DNA of 64,000 bases from Brachionus manjavacas (taxonomy: Eukaryota > Rotifera > Eurotatoria > Ploima > Brachionidae). The stretch lies in contig JAHQIY010000012.1 in NCBI GenBank assembly GCA_019054805.1, positions 1,302,001 through 1,366,000 of the forward strand, written 5' to 3'. Below the pieces are notes generated by a model. That model saw nothing but the letters and a program-made list of their open reading frames with translations, was not told the origin of the DNA and ran no database searches. This document shows positions 40,114 to 49,939 of this stretch, one piece after another (position 1 is the first letter of the stretch; the number at the start of each line of letters is the position of its first letter). Both the position numbers and the translations under genes were made by a program.

Positions 40114-41158
40114 TTATTTTAAGTCTGGACTATCATTGATATCAACTTTAGCCAATTTTATTTTGTTTATGTGACTAGTGACCAAATTTTGGTCAAAATA
40201 ATTGTCAAATTTGACTCTCAGATCAACCCAATTTTCATAGTTTTTGACCATAAAACTTTTCATGTCTGAGTACACCAATTTTTTAATGCTCACAAGCTTT
40301 GACACATCATAGAAAAACTTTTCTGTTGTGAGAATTTCGCCCCGATCTGAATATCCTTGGTTAATCTTTAAAAAATTACTCAATGACTTTTGGTTTATTT
40401 GCTGGTAATAAATTTCCAAAAAATCCACAAAAGCGCATACTTAAAGTTAAACATTTTTTTCTAAATAAAAAAAAATTAATTCAAATTTTGGAATTACTAA
40501 ATATTTTGTAAAATATGTTAATGTCAATTTTTGGCTCATTGGCGTTTTCCTCGACACCATAGTTTTTATACTTTGAATTAAATGAATAGAAAAAAGCCTT
40601 GAAAAAATCATGCGAAAAAAGAGTGTAAATTAAGTCTGCCAAATAAGAAGCCAAAGTGCCAAAGATGTTGAAAATTTTTAATTTTGAAAAAAGCAAACTG
40701 CCCAGATATTGGTAGTTTTTGACTAGATGGTGCAGCGCGCTGATGGTAAGACTGCGAGTTTGATCTGTGTCGACCTCAGGGTGCTTTTGAAAACCGATGA
40801 GCGACCACGCTTCGGCTTTTTCGTCAATCAGGCCAGTCAGAATTTCCATGCATACCAAATTGTCCTCAGGCATCTTGATCACCTCCTCAATAGTCACCCG
40901 CACTTGTCTATAATCAAGAATTTTGTGCAAAATTTTAATCAAATAAACAGCTTTATTCGAACTTATGACATCATCGCTGACCAGAGTGCTGATGAAACTA
41001 TCAAAGTTGTCGCTGTCATCTACCTTTTTTATCTCCTTAAATTTTTTTGAATTGTTTATAAATTCCTCTATCTTCAAGGTACGATTTGGCTCGTTCAAAT
41101 CGGGCGAGCACAGTATTCGTCTCAGCTTTGGTTTGCGTATATTTTCCAAAAAATCCAT
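40114..41158 (-). CDS. Unrecognised 328-residue helical protein, two exons
   Basis: Exon 1 is 41158-40498 and exon 2 is 40439-40114, joined across a 58-bp GT-AG intron (phase 1, TTT-A/TA-TGC) to give one frame of 328 codons. The start chosen is MDFLENIRKPKLRRILCSPD; an in-frame ATG 48 bases upstream (MSITNFF) is possible. The sequence is leucine-rich and predicted mainly alpha-helical, with HEAT/ARM-like spacing (SSNKAVYLIKILHKILDYRQ, DNLVCMEILTGLIDEKAEAW, ISALHHLVKNYQYLGSLLFS). There is no signal peptide, membrane segment or catalytic motif. I do not recognise the family. The gene stands head to head with the MLLE gene (203 bp between start codons), so the two may share a promoter. Confidence 0.8.
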
Positions 41159-41322
41159 TTTAGAAATAATAATTAAAATTTGAGGAAAAAAATTAGTTAT
41201 GGACATGTTTTGCCTGGTTACTAATTAGTTGCCATGATTAATTTTGGGCTAAATTATAGTCGGATGATTTTTGTCTAGTTTCTACCAAGTTTAGAATAGT
41301 TTTCAGCTTGAGTGGGTTCAGG

Positions 41323-41330
41323 TATAAAAA
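41323..41330 (+). promoter_or_regulatory. TATA box of the MLLE mini-gene
   Basis: TATAAAAA lies 31-38 bases upstream of the ATG at 41361. A start site at the usual distance would fall near 41350, leaving a leader of only about 10 bases. Confidence 0.6.
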
Positions 41331-41360
41331 AGGGCTGAATTGGAAGAGTTTGTTTTAATA

Positions 41361-41579
41361 ATGAGCGATTGGAGTGAGGAGAAAATTTTGCTCAACTTGT
41401 CCCTGTATCCGTACATCAGTGAAAAGTATCCAAAATTTAGCACAGAAATTACCAACCAGCTGCTGGATATGCACGACGAAGAAATTCAGTTCATGCTGAC
41501 CAACCGAACATATTTGAATAAAAAAATTTGCGATTCTATTTTAAATTTGCTGGTTTCCGAGCTTAAAAAAAAAGCTTGA
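41361..41579 (+). CDS. 72-residue stand-alone MLLE (PABC-like) domain protein
   Basis: The whole protein, from MSDWSEEKILLNLSLYPYIS, is one MLLE domain and a basic tail. It aligns without gaps to the MLLE domain of the PABP in this window: LYP-x-I at 15-19, P at 24, EIT..LLD at 29-36 where PABP has KITGMLLE, then E-x-x-x-ML, R, L and K, about 16 identities in 56. MLLE domains bind PAM2 peptides in Paip1/2, eRF3, deadenylase and other partners. They are known in PABP and UBR5; a free-standing single-domain gene is unusual. The gene is intronless, has a TATA box 38 bases upstream and AATAAA at 41597-41602, and faces the 40114-41158 gene. Role (PAM2 decoy or adaptor) is inferred. Confidence 0.78.
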   Translation: MSDWSEEKILLNLSLYPYISEKYPKFSTEITNQLLDMHDEEIQFMLTNRTYLNKKICDSILNLLVSELKKKA

Positions 41580-41602
41580 TTTTTTTTATCTTGTTAAATA
41601 AA

Positions 41603-42699
41603 ATTTTTAATCTTAAGAAAAAAAAATTCAAAAAATTTCCTTTTATTAAATTTTTTTACCTTGGTTTTTACCTTTTAAATTTTAAATGAACTTTAAAATT
41701 TTTTTTAATTTTATTGTTCTAAGGAGAGATTTACAAAAAAAATTCAACAATAAAATTGGTGAATTTTTAAGAATTTACCTAAAAGCTTGAGCCTTGAAAA
41801 TTTAATTTTTTTTGAGGCACCAAAACCAGATTCTTGGACTTTTAGTGCGGCTTTAGAGAATAAATATTAGCGGATACTTAATTTCTAATATCTGTTAAAC
41901 TCTGCAAAAATTTTTGATGCATGATTATTCTTGGTAAGTCTTAAAAATGATATGTATTTGGATAAATTTTAAAAAAACTAAAAAAATCTTTTTTAAAATT
42001 TTAAGCATGATCATTAAATTTGATAATAAAATTCCCAAAATGTTTAAGCTATGGCTTTGACTTGAAAACAATTCTGATTTTTTTTTAATTTATTTTATTT
42101 TAAATTATTTGTAAAGACTTAATTTTTTTAATCTCTTTATTCAAAAAAGTATTTAATCAACAAAACTCTGTTATGTGTTTCGATTTTTGACTGCTTTGAA
42201 TATTTGGATCATGGTTAAAAATAGTACATTGAGTTGTGATTTCAACTTGATTTTATTAAAATTCAATTTCTTACAACAAATCAAGGAATTTTAATTCAGA
42301 AACAAACTAATATTCTTTTCAAGCCATAGAAACCATTTACTAAATAACTCTCAGACAACCATGATTAATTGAAATTTGACAGTAAAAAATTCTTGTAAGG
42401 AATCTCGAGGAAGGAAAGTGCAGCATCTAGGATTCTTATAATTTTCTTTTAGGATCTTAAAAAATTAACTAGTGGAATTTAGGAATTCTTAAATGAAAAT
42501 CTTGTAGAATCTTTTTTTAAAAATTTATTAAGAATTTATCAGATCTTAAATTGTTGAATTAATCTTTAAAAAAAAATAATCATTTACCACGAAATTGGTG
42601 CAGCCTTTGTATGAAATACAACCCCATACAGGTTCTTTTCCCTCATGCTTTGATGGATGGAATAGTAAATATAAAAGTGTAATGCAACTAATTTTTTTG
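41603..42699. other. AT-rich spacer
   Basis: No coding frame, RNA structure or clear repeat boundary seen. Sequences after about 42690 show the TTTACG/GGTAAAA phrases of the local Tc1 family. Confidence 0.4.
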
Positions 42700-43850
42700 T
42701 TTGTTACTTTTTTTTTATTTTTTACCTGGAAAATTTTGGATTTACCAATTTTTAAGTAAAAGATGGTAAAAAATTAATTTAAAAAAATAAAAATTTTTAA
42801 AGACAAAATCGTATTTTTTTAACAAAATTTTATGAAAAACAGCAAAATTGAATATTTTTTTGGCATTTTTGAGTTTACATAATTTAACGTAAAAATTGGT
42901 ATTTTTACCTCTTTTTACGTAAAATCACCAATTGTAGATAATAAATATCAAGATCAATAAAGAAAACTCAAGAATTAATAAGTGAAGATATATAACAAAG
43001 AAAATTTTTTTATTATCTTTATTTAAAAATTTTATTTTAAATTTCAAGTTTTGGTGAAGCTAATCGTGTTGATTTTAATTTGTGTATTCATCTTTTATTA
43101 TGTTATATTGTTAGATCTTGTTTAATTTTCCTAAATGAGACATGTTTTTACCATTTGAATGAATTTTTTATATTTTATGTTAAAATAAATAATTTTGAAA
43201 ATCATCGTAATTTATTCTTGATTGGAAAAATTTTTCGCTTGTTTAGCTTACAATAATTTTTAGTAAAAAAATATTCTTTTATTTCCATTATCTTTATAAA
43301 ATGTAATTTAGAGAAATGTATTACTCAAGAATTACTGAAAATTCCTTTAGTTTCATAATATTTTTATGAAAAATAATTTTAAAAAATTAGTCGTTTCTTC
43401 CTTGAAAGTTAAGATATTTTATTCCATAAAAATATTTAAAAAAGTGATCTTGAAATTCTAATAAAAAAAATTACCAAATTTTACCATTTTTTATTTAAAT
43501 TTACGAAAAATCTTATTCTGAAATGGTAAAAAATGGTAAAAAAAAAAGTAAAAAATAGCAAAAATTTTTTAAGTTGCACCAAGATAATGACCCAAAGCAT
43601 ACGTCAGCGATTTGCCATAATTACTTAAAAAGAAATGGAATTGAATGGGTAAGGAAAGCTTTCAAATAAAAGCTAATAATAGTTTATTTTTTTTTTAGTT
43701 AAAGTTCCATCCGAATTCTCCTGATTTGAATCCGATTGAAATGGTTTGGAATGAATTAAAGAAATTCATTTTCTCTCAAGATTCAAAAGATAAAGAAGAC
43801 GTGATTAATGCCATTTTCATATTTAATAAAATCTAAGATGACGAGAAATT
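42700..43850 (+). mobile_element. Degraded Tc1/mariner element with intron in transposase
   Basis: TTTACC/GGTAAA-rich inverted sequences (42720-42930, 43480-43560) precede a transposase remnant at 43577-43840. It reads QDNDPKHTSAICHNYLKRNG then IEW, a 50-bp insertion (43649-43698, GTAAGG to TTTTTTTAG), then LKFHPNSPDLNPIEMVWNEL. Removing the 50 bp joins the two halves in frame across the Tc1 motif between the second and third catalytic acids (SPDLNPIE). The N-terminal half and right end are missing, so limits are approximate. Confidence 0.72.
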
Positions 43851-44412
43851 GTCATATTTTTTTTTCAAAGCTTAAAAAATTTTTGCTATTTTTTATTTTT
43901 TTTTAACCAATTCAGAAAAAGTTTTTATCTTAACTAACATTTTTCTCTTATTATTCCTTAATATTATTTCTCTAAAATATATTTGGCATAGATCTTTTGT
44001 TTATTCCATTACCTTATTAAAATTATTGTTTGTTTATCATTAATTTTTTTAATAAAAAACATAAAGGTTCTAATATGAAACTAAATCGAAAATTTTATCT
44101 TTCCTAGAAGATCCTCCTTTTTCCTTTTCAGGGCTTGCTGGATCCAATACTTAACTTAATAAAGATATCCTGAACTGAAAAATATTTTACTAAAGATTTG
44201 TATAGAATTCAATAAGTGAATCCTTAAGGTTTCCTGTTTAAGATTCTATCATTTTTCAAACAGGAACTCGATTAAATTTTCTTAAATTTTCATTTTGTTA
44301 GTTTTATTTTAAGAATATTGATGCTGATAATGAAAACGACTTAAATTTTTGTATGGCGAATTTATTTGTGATACCCCAATTTTTTAATAAAATACTTTTA
44401 AAATTAATTTTG

Positions 44413-44956
44413 AGGTTTAACAAAATTTTTTAGAATTAGACCTAAATTAAATTTTATGTACATAAAAAAGCTAGTTCGTATTCTAAACAAATAAGCGCCA
44501 AATTAATAAAAAAAAAATATTTTTATTACTTATTATTTATTTATTTATTTATTTATTTGTTTTCTGTACCGGGCTAGAGCTCCTTCAGAATAAGTTAAAA
44601 ATAAAATAAAAAAATAAAATAAAAATAAAATTAAAGTTAATAAAATTAGATAAAAAAAAAAGAATCAAAATAGAGTAATTTTCAGGTTTAACAAAATTTT
44701 TTAGAATTAGACCTAAATTAAATTTTATGTACATAAAAAAGCTAGTTCGTATTCTAAACAAATAAGCGCCAAATTAATAAAAAAAAAATATTTTTATTAC
44801 TTATTATTTATTTATTTATTTATTTATTTGTTTTCTGTACCGGGCTAGAGCTCCTTCAGAATAAGTTAAAAATAAAATAAAAAAATAAAATAAAAATAAA
44901 ATTAAAGTTAATAAAATTAGATTAAAAAAAAAGAATCAAAATAGAGTAAATAAGCT
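44413..44956. repeat. Direct tandem duplication of a LINE tail, 272-bp period
   Basis: The sequence starting GGTTTAACAAAATTTTTTAG at 44413 restarts at 44685 and is almost base-for-base the same through to AGAATCAAAATAGAGTAA. Each unit contains the (TTTA)n run and the CTGTACCGGGCTAGAGCTCC tail. Near-identity implies a recent duplication, or an assembly artefact. Confidence 0.85.
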
Positions 44957-45700
44957 AAAAAAATGAAAGTTGAAAAGACATAAATTGGAAAAGATTGTTA
45001 CGTACACCAAAATGTTAAATTTATTTAATTTTGGTAACATTTATTATGACTGGTCCAATATCTTCTTTTGATCATTTTACACCACATTATTCGCAAATTC
45101 GTCTTGGTTGTCTGTTTAAGGCTTCGGCAGTCTTGTTTTTTTTAAAGTCGTTTATTTCTTCTGCAAATAATGCGTGATTTGATCTCGATTTGAGAAGTTC
45201 AATGATAAATGAATTGTTAATTTCTAAGCCCTACTTTAAACAAAAATAGACTATATTGTCCACTGCTCTTTAAAGCATTTTTTATCTTCTTTTTGGATTT
45301 CCTTGTGTACCAAATACAAAGATCGTCGGCAAAAATGTCTTATCAAACGTTTTTTCTAAATCAAAAAATACCGCACCGGTCATTTGCTTTTTATTGAATC
45401 TATTTACGATCGATTGGTTAATTCTGAAAATGTGGTCCTGAGTACTTCTCTTCTGTCGGAAGCCTGATTGAAATTCTGGGAATATTTTCTCACTTTCAGC
45501 CCAAAGTTGAACTTTATTATTTATGATTTTTTCGAGCTAATTTACAATACAATTTTAAAGTGAAATTGGTCGTTGTGTAGTGGGGATTTCATATTCTCAC
45601 TAAAATTTGGTTACATATCTGATCAGTGGAAAAAAGCGAAAATATTCATGATCATTAAGAAGAGCCTCCTGACAATTCAATATTCTAAAAATTGAATTTT
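44820..45700 (-). mobile_element. LINE with 5' inversion
   Basis: On the minus strand, 45590-45000 reads RT: RPISL, then KIINNKVQLWAESEKIFPEF, QSGFRQKRSTQDHIFRINQS and TGAVFFDLEKTFD (first catalytic Asp), followed by a deletion and scattered C-terminal pieces. On the plus strand 45600-45700 reads SDQWKKAKIFMIIKK, the RT part that should precede RPISL. The upstream piece is therefore inverted, the signature of twin-primed LINE insertion. The 3' tail lies at 44820-44880 and is duplicated at 44560. Confidence 0.7.
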
Positions 45701-45754
45701 TAAAATTATTAAAATTTTATTTTTGGGAAAGTTTTTTAGAACTTTATTCGATAT

Positions 45755-47538
45755 CCCAGTCAAACATTTTATAGTATATTTTGTAGTATCTTTAAAGATT
45801 CTTTTTAAAATCTCTAAAATTTGGCGTATTTTGAAGAAAAAATAGAGATATTTTAGAGATAAAAAAAAATCATTAATTAAACAAAAAAATCTTTGTTTTT
45901 TCTCTGTATTCTCTTTAAAATTTTTAATCTGTTCTACCAGTCAAAAAGTTTTAGAGATTTTGTGTAGTTTCTTTACAGATTCTTTATTATTTATTTTTTA
46001 TTATTTTATTTGTTTATTTTATGTTCCGATAAATGAAAAAAATTTATATATCTCCTATTTTAAGAAATAAAAAAAAACCCTAACATACTAATTCTTATCT
46101 CTTAAGAGACTTTAAGATTTGAGCATTAGACTTAACTACAAAGTCTCATCAATCAATCATGAGAATAAAGTCGTGAGAAATAAGTTTTTAAACGAAGAAT
46201 AATATTCGAGATAAAAATTTGAAATGTCGGAAAGATAAAGCTATTAGCGATGTATCAAAAAACATGTGATTTTTAGATTTTTCTCAAGAACCATTCCTAA
46301 TTAAATCAAAAAGCTTTTTAATTTTTACTTAATTGATAAAATGTTTAATGGAATAATGCTGTACGCTAATTTTCTTACGGGACTGATAGCGGTTACTTTT
46401 TTTTATTGATAGGTGCCACAGTTCACTTAATTATCCCATCTTTACTTTTCAAGATAATTGTCGACAAGCAAGCTCTCCCATTTAGAAGACAATAATTAAA
46501 TCATTATGCGTACTCTTGAAAGGTCATAAGTTCAGAATAAAGAACAACAATTCAAATTAATATTATTCAATTCAACGTTTATTTTTTATTTAAATCTAAA
46601 TTTTAATTAAAGTAATATGGAAATTTTCTTCTTTTTAATAAAATTGTTAAAAAGTCAAATTAAAGTCCGAACTTATAATAATTTTTTTGAATTGCGTACT
46701 TGGACTTTAATTTTAGCTTTGTCTTCAAATTTACCGCCAAAATAACTCCCTGAAACTGCAAAAAAATTTATAAGACTGCGATCATGACTGATGAATTATC
46801 GTTCTTATTAATTATTTTGGCGCCCTTTTTTAAGTCATAGTCACTGAAATTAATGTCCAAGCCAGTCTTTGAGTTGTCTTAAGACTTGTGAATTTTAAAC
46901 AACTCTTCTTTTTAATTTTTTCTTGAAATTGTTTAACTTTTTGATAATTTCTTGATTAAATTTTTAAATGAAAAAATATTAATGTAACGTTTAGACATCA
47001 TAACTCTTAATTTATCCCGAACCACAACAAAATTAGTGCTAATTACTTTATGGTCATACAAAAAACCATTGTACTTTTATCATCTGTTTTTAATTTTTAA
47101 GGATTTGGCAAGTGATAATCAAAAGATTTTATTACTTTATTTGAATTGCCTATTATACATTTTCTTTATATTATGAACAATAGAATAATATTATTTTTTA
47201 CTGGGTATCTAGCTTTATGGCAGCTTTAGTGATCATGATTTTGATCTTTGCTATCTAGATCCTTGAAAATTTTCTGAGGCACAAAATCATGTTTATTGAC
47301 CTTAATTAATAAATGTATACCGCTTACTGATTAAAAAAATTGAAAAATTGAAAAATTGAAAAAAACCTTAATTGAAAAATTTAAAAAGACTTTTTAGAGA
47401 TTAATAAAAGAAACTTAAAAGATATTTTAGAGAAATTTAAAAGAAATTTTTAAAGATATTCTAGAGAAAAATGTACGCTAACCTCTAAAAAAACTCTACA
47501 AATTTCTTTAAAGATCCTTTAAAATAAAGTTGACTGGG
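45755..47538. mobile_element. 1.8-kb non-autonomous DNA element with CCCAGTCAA ends
   Basis: Left end CCCAGTCAAACATTTTATAG and right end (reversed) CCCAGTCAACTTTATTTTAA form short terminal repeats. Subterminal arrays on both sides are built from AGAGATTTTAGAGA/TCTCTAAAAT variants. No coding region was recognised inside. Nearby bases AT flank both ends. A hAT-like AAGTC/GACTT-rich segment (about 46610-46910) may be nested within. Confidence 0.6.
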
Positions 47539-47540
47539 AT

Positions 47541-48130
47541 GCGGTCAAATACACACAGTGCTTATGAGTTTAATTTTGAGATGAGTGATAAACTAAACAA
47601 TAGGCATGTTTTGGATGAAATAGTGGTAGCAAAAGATCTTGGAGCTGTTTGGCAAAATACCCTAAAATGGAGTGAACATATCAATGGAGGTTGTTTTATG
47701 ACGTATTTGAATCTTGTAATGCTGCGAAGGACTTTTAGAACGCGGACAAATGGTCAAATGTTTAAATTACTGTTCACAACATTTGTTAGACCTCATCTTG
47801 AATATGCTGCACCGGTTTGGAACTATCTAATTAAAAAAGAAATCAAAAAAATTGAAAAGGTACAAGAAAGAGCAACAAGAATGGTTCCTCAACTGAAAGA
47901 GCTAAATAACATTAGGTCTCAGTTCTCTGTAAGAAAAAAGAAAAAGAGGAGATATGTTTCAAATGTTTAAAATTTTAATTTAAGTTTATAAAAATTTTGA
48001 TAAAATGATTGGAACAAGCTTAGTAACGAAGTAATTGAAGCAAAGACTGTAAATGGTTTTAAAGCGCGGTATGACAAGTTAAAGTTCGCGCGATGCAAAA
48101 CTTCCACACTATCTTCAGATATGGATATCG
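47541..48130 (+). pseudogene. CR1/L2-like LINE RT C-terminal fragment
   Basis: The frame reads EIVVAKDLGAVWQNTLKWSE, MLRRTFRTRTNGQMFKLLFT and TFVRPHLEYAAPVWNYLIKK, then IEKVQERATRMVPQLKEL. These are the typical distal RT motifs (VxPHLEY, EKVQRRAT) of CR1/L2-like LINEs. It breaks after 47970 but recognisable scraps continue to about 48130. The upstream RT core is absent; the CCCAGTCAA element abuts it at 47538. Confidence 0.85.
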
Positions 48131-48481
48131 ACCTCATTTTAAACTATACGTATATGAAAATCTAGGGCAAGCCAAAATTTTAGGGGGGGTCAAAAATTAA
48201 TTTTTTAGGTTTTTTATAAAGTATATCTTATTTAAACTTTTTTATCTCAGAATTTTATAGACGAATCTTCTCGATTTTCTGAAACAGAATTAAATGCTCT
48301 ATATTCTGAGCTGGTTATCTTGAAAAAAAAAATTGAGGATATTTCGGAAAAAAATTGGAAAAATTTTGACGTTTTTTAACTTTTTCGGAATCTCCTTTTT
48401 TCCTAACCCCTTAACCTAAAAATTCTAAAACAAGACAAAATTCTGAACAAAACTATGCTTTTACTTTTTTTATTTATTTAG
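48131..48481. other. AT-rich spacer
   Basis: A run of seven G at 48183-48189 and several AAAATTTTGACG-like phrases; no gene seen. Confidence 0.35.
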
Positions 48482-48771
48482 TTCTAAAACTTTTAAAATT
48501 GCTCAAAAAGTGTCCATTTTTTAAAAAAAATTTTTGTTTGAAATATTTTCAAATTTAATAAATTAAATGTTAATTTTTGACATCTTTTTACATAATTATA
48601 AAATTTTGAATTCATTTTGAAATTTTTTAGAAATATTTCAGTCTTATGGTAAATTAATGATGCCACTTAAGTCGGCTTTTTACCAAAGTAGAATCTCAAA
48701 CAGAAAATTTTTTTTAAAACAAATAGACACTTTTTGAGCAATTTTAATTAAAAACTTCTGAGTTATTATTC
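48482..48771. repeat. Foldback repeat
   Basis: AAATTGCTCAAAAAGTGTCC (48496-48515) and surrounding bases are mirrored by ACACTTTTTGAGCAATTTTA near 48727-48747. The arms extend imperfectly to about 60 bases each, with a spacer of about 160 bases. A probable small MITE. Confidence 0.7.
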
Positions 48772-49628
48772 TCTAGTAATTATTTATTATTTTATTAATT
48801 ACTATAAATGGTGGCATAATATTTAAATATGTTTAAAAGCATAAGATATAAGAAGCAAATGTGCTTTTGTGTAGTTTTGTGTGGTTTTATGACTGATTTA
48901 CAAGTGTTTATGTAAAAAGACTTTAGTCGTGATTAATAATAAATGATAAACTTCACAATTTTTTTTCATTATTAGATGGCTTATAGGACACTAGCTAGCC
49001 TACGACAATATTTTTTGAAATATCTTTATTTTATTAAAAAATAAATCAAAAATCAAAAAATTGTTTTTCATTCAAAATAAATATTGATAATAATTATAAT
49101 AAATAAGTCGAGAAACTGATGAAATTTATTTTTATACTTTAAACTAGCGAAAACAGGACCACAAAATTTATTACACCAAAATGAATATTTTTTATTTTTT
49201 TAGAAATAATTCTAAATTGGAAATTTTTTTTGTTTAATTTATCATTTAAAATTGGTAAATTTTATTCCGAATATTTTTAAATAAAATAAAAAAAAATAAA
49301 TTATAAATTTTTTATTAGATTTTAAAAGATTATTAATCAAAAAAAATTTTGTCAAGTATTTGTTTTGGTTGACGATACTTTTGGCAAAAAAGGCGTTGAT
49401 GTATCGATACCAAACGGGTTGAATTCAATAATTCCAGTACTAGATAAGCCCAAATGATTGACTCATTGATTATTCACTATTATGACGCAAATTTATTTCA
49501 AGTATCTAATTAGAAATTTCCCACCAAATACTAATATTTGTTTAATTTCTTGGGTGAATTGAAACCCAAAGCTAATTTACAAAAAAAGTTAATGAAAATT
49601 TCACAACTTTTAAACAGATGATTAAAAG
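48772..49628. other. AT-rich spacer, upstream of the peptide gene
   Basis: No coding or structured element recognised. The final 50 bases lead into the TATA box at 49629. Confidence 0.35.
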
Positions 49629-49636
49629 TATAAAAA
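49629..49636 (+). promoter_or_regulatory. TATA box of the small secreted-protein gene
   Basis: TATAAAAA lies 56 bases upstream of the ATG at 49685, a normal distance for a TATA promoter with a leader of about 25 bases. Confidence 0.55.
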
Positions 49637-49684
49637 GATAGTGGAAACATTTTTCAAAGCCAAACAATCGGAAAATTTCTAAGC

Positions 49685-49939
49685 ATGAAAAAAATATCTA
49701 TTTACATTGGAATAATTGTCTTTTCGTTGGTGTTGCTGACTTCGGAATGCAAGGACTTAAAGTCGCTTAAAAAGCGAGCTATTACTGAATGGAGATTCAG
49801 ACGTGTGAACAGCAATGACATGGACTCGGAAAATGACGTAGCTTATCCAAAAAGTGATAAGCATCCTCAACATACCTTTATGTTCAAAAATCTTCCAATT
49901 TACAACAAACTATATAATGAAAATATACTAGACGTTTAG
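49685..49939 (+). CDS. 84-residue secreted, prohormone-like protein
   Basis: The protein starts with a clear signal peptide (MKKISIYIGIIVFSLVLLTS, cleavage near residue 20-22). KKR at 29-31 and RR at 39-40 are dibasic or tribasic sites of the type cut by prohormone convertases; between them lies AITEWRF. The rest (41-84) is a polar tail ending in a Tyr/Asn/Leu-rich stretch. There is no Gly before the RR, so C-terminal amidation is not predicted. A single Cys (22) falls at the signal end. The gene is intronless, with TATA at 49629 and AATAAA at 49994-49999. I do not recognise the family; a neuropeptide or other processed secreted peptide is an inference. Confidence 0.65.
   Translation: MKKISIYIGIIVFSLVLLTSECKDLKSLKKRAITEWRFRRVNSNDMDSENDVAYPKSDKHPQHTFMFKNLPIYNKLYNENILDV

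Noticed and set aside
41340..41360. An upstream in-frame extension of the MLLE protein starting at TTG
   Set aside because: TTG is not a likely eukaryotic start; ATG at 41361 follows the TATA box at a fitting distance and gives the full domain.
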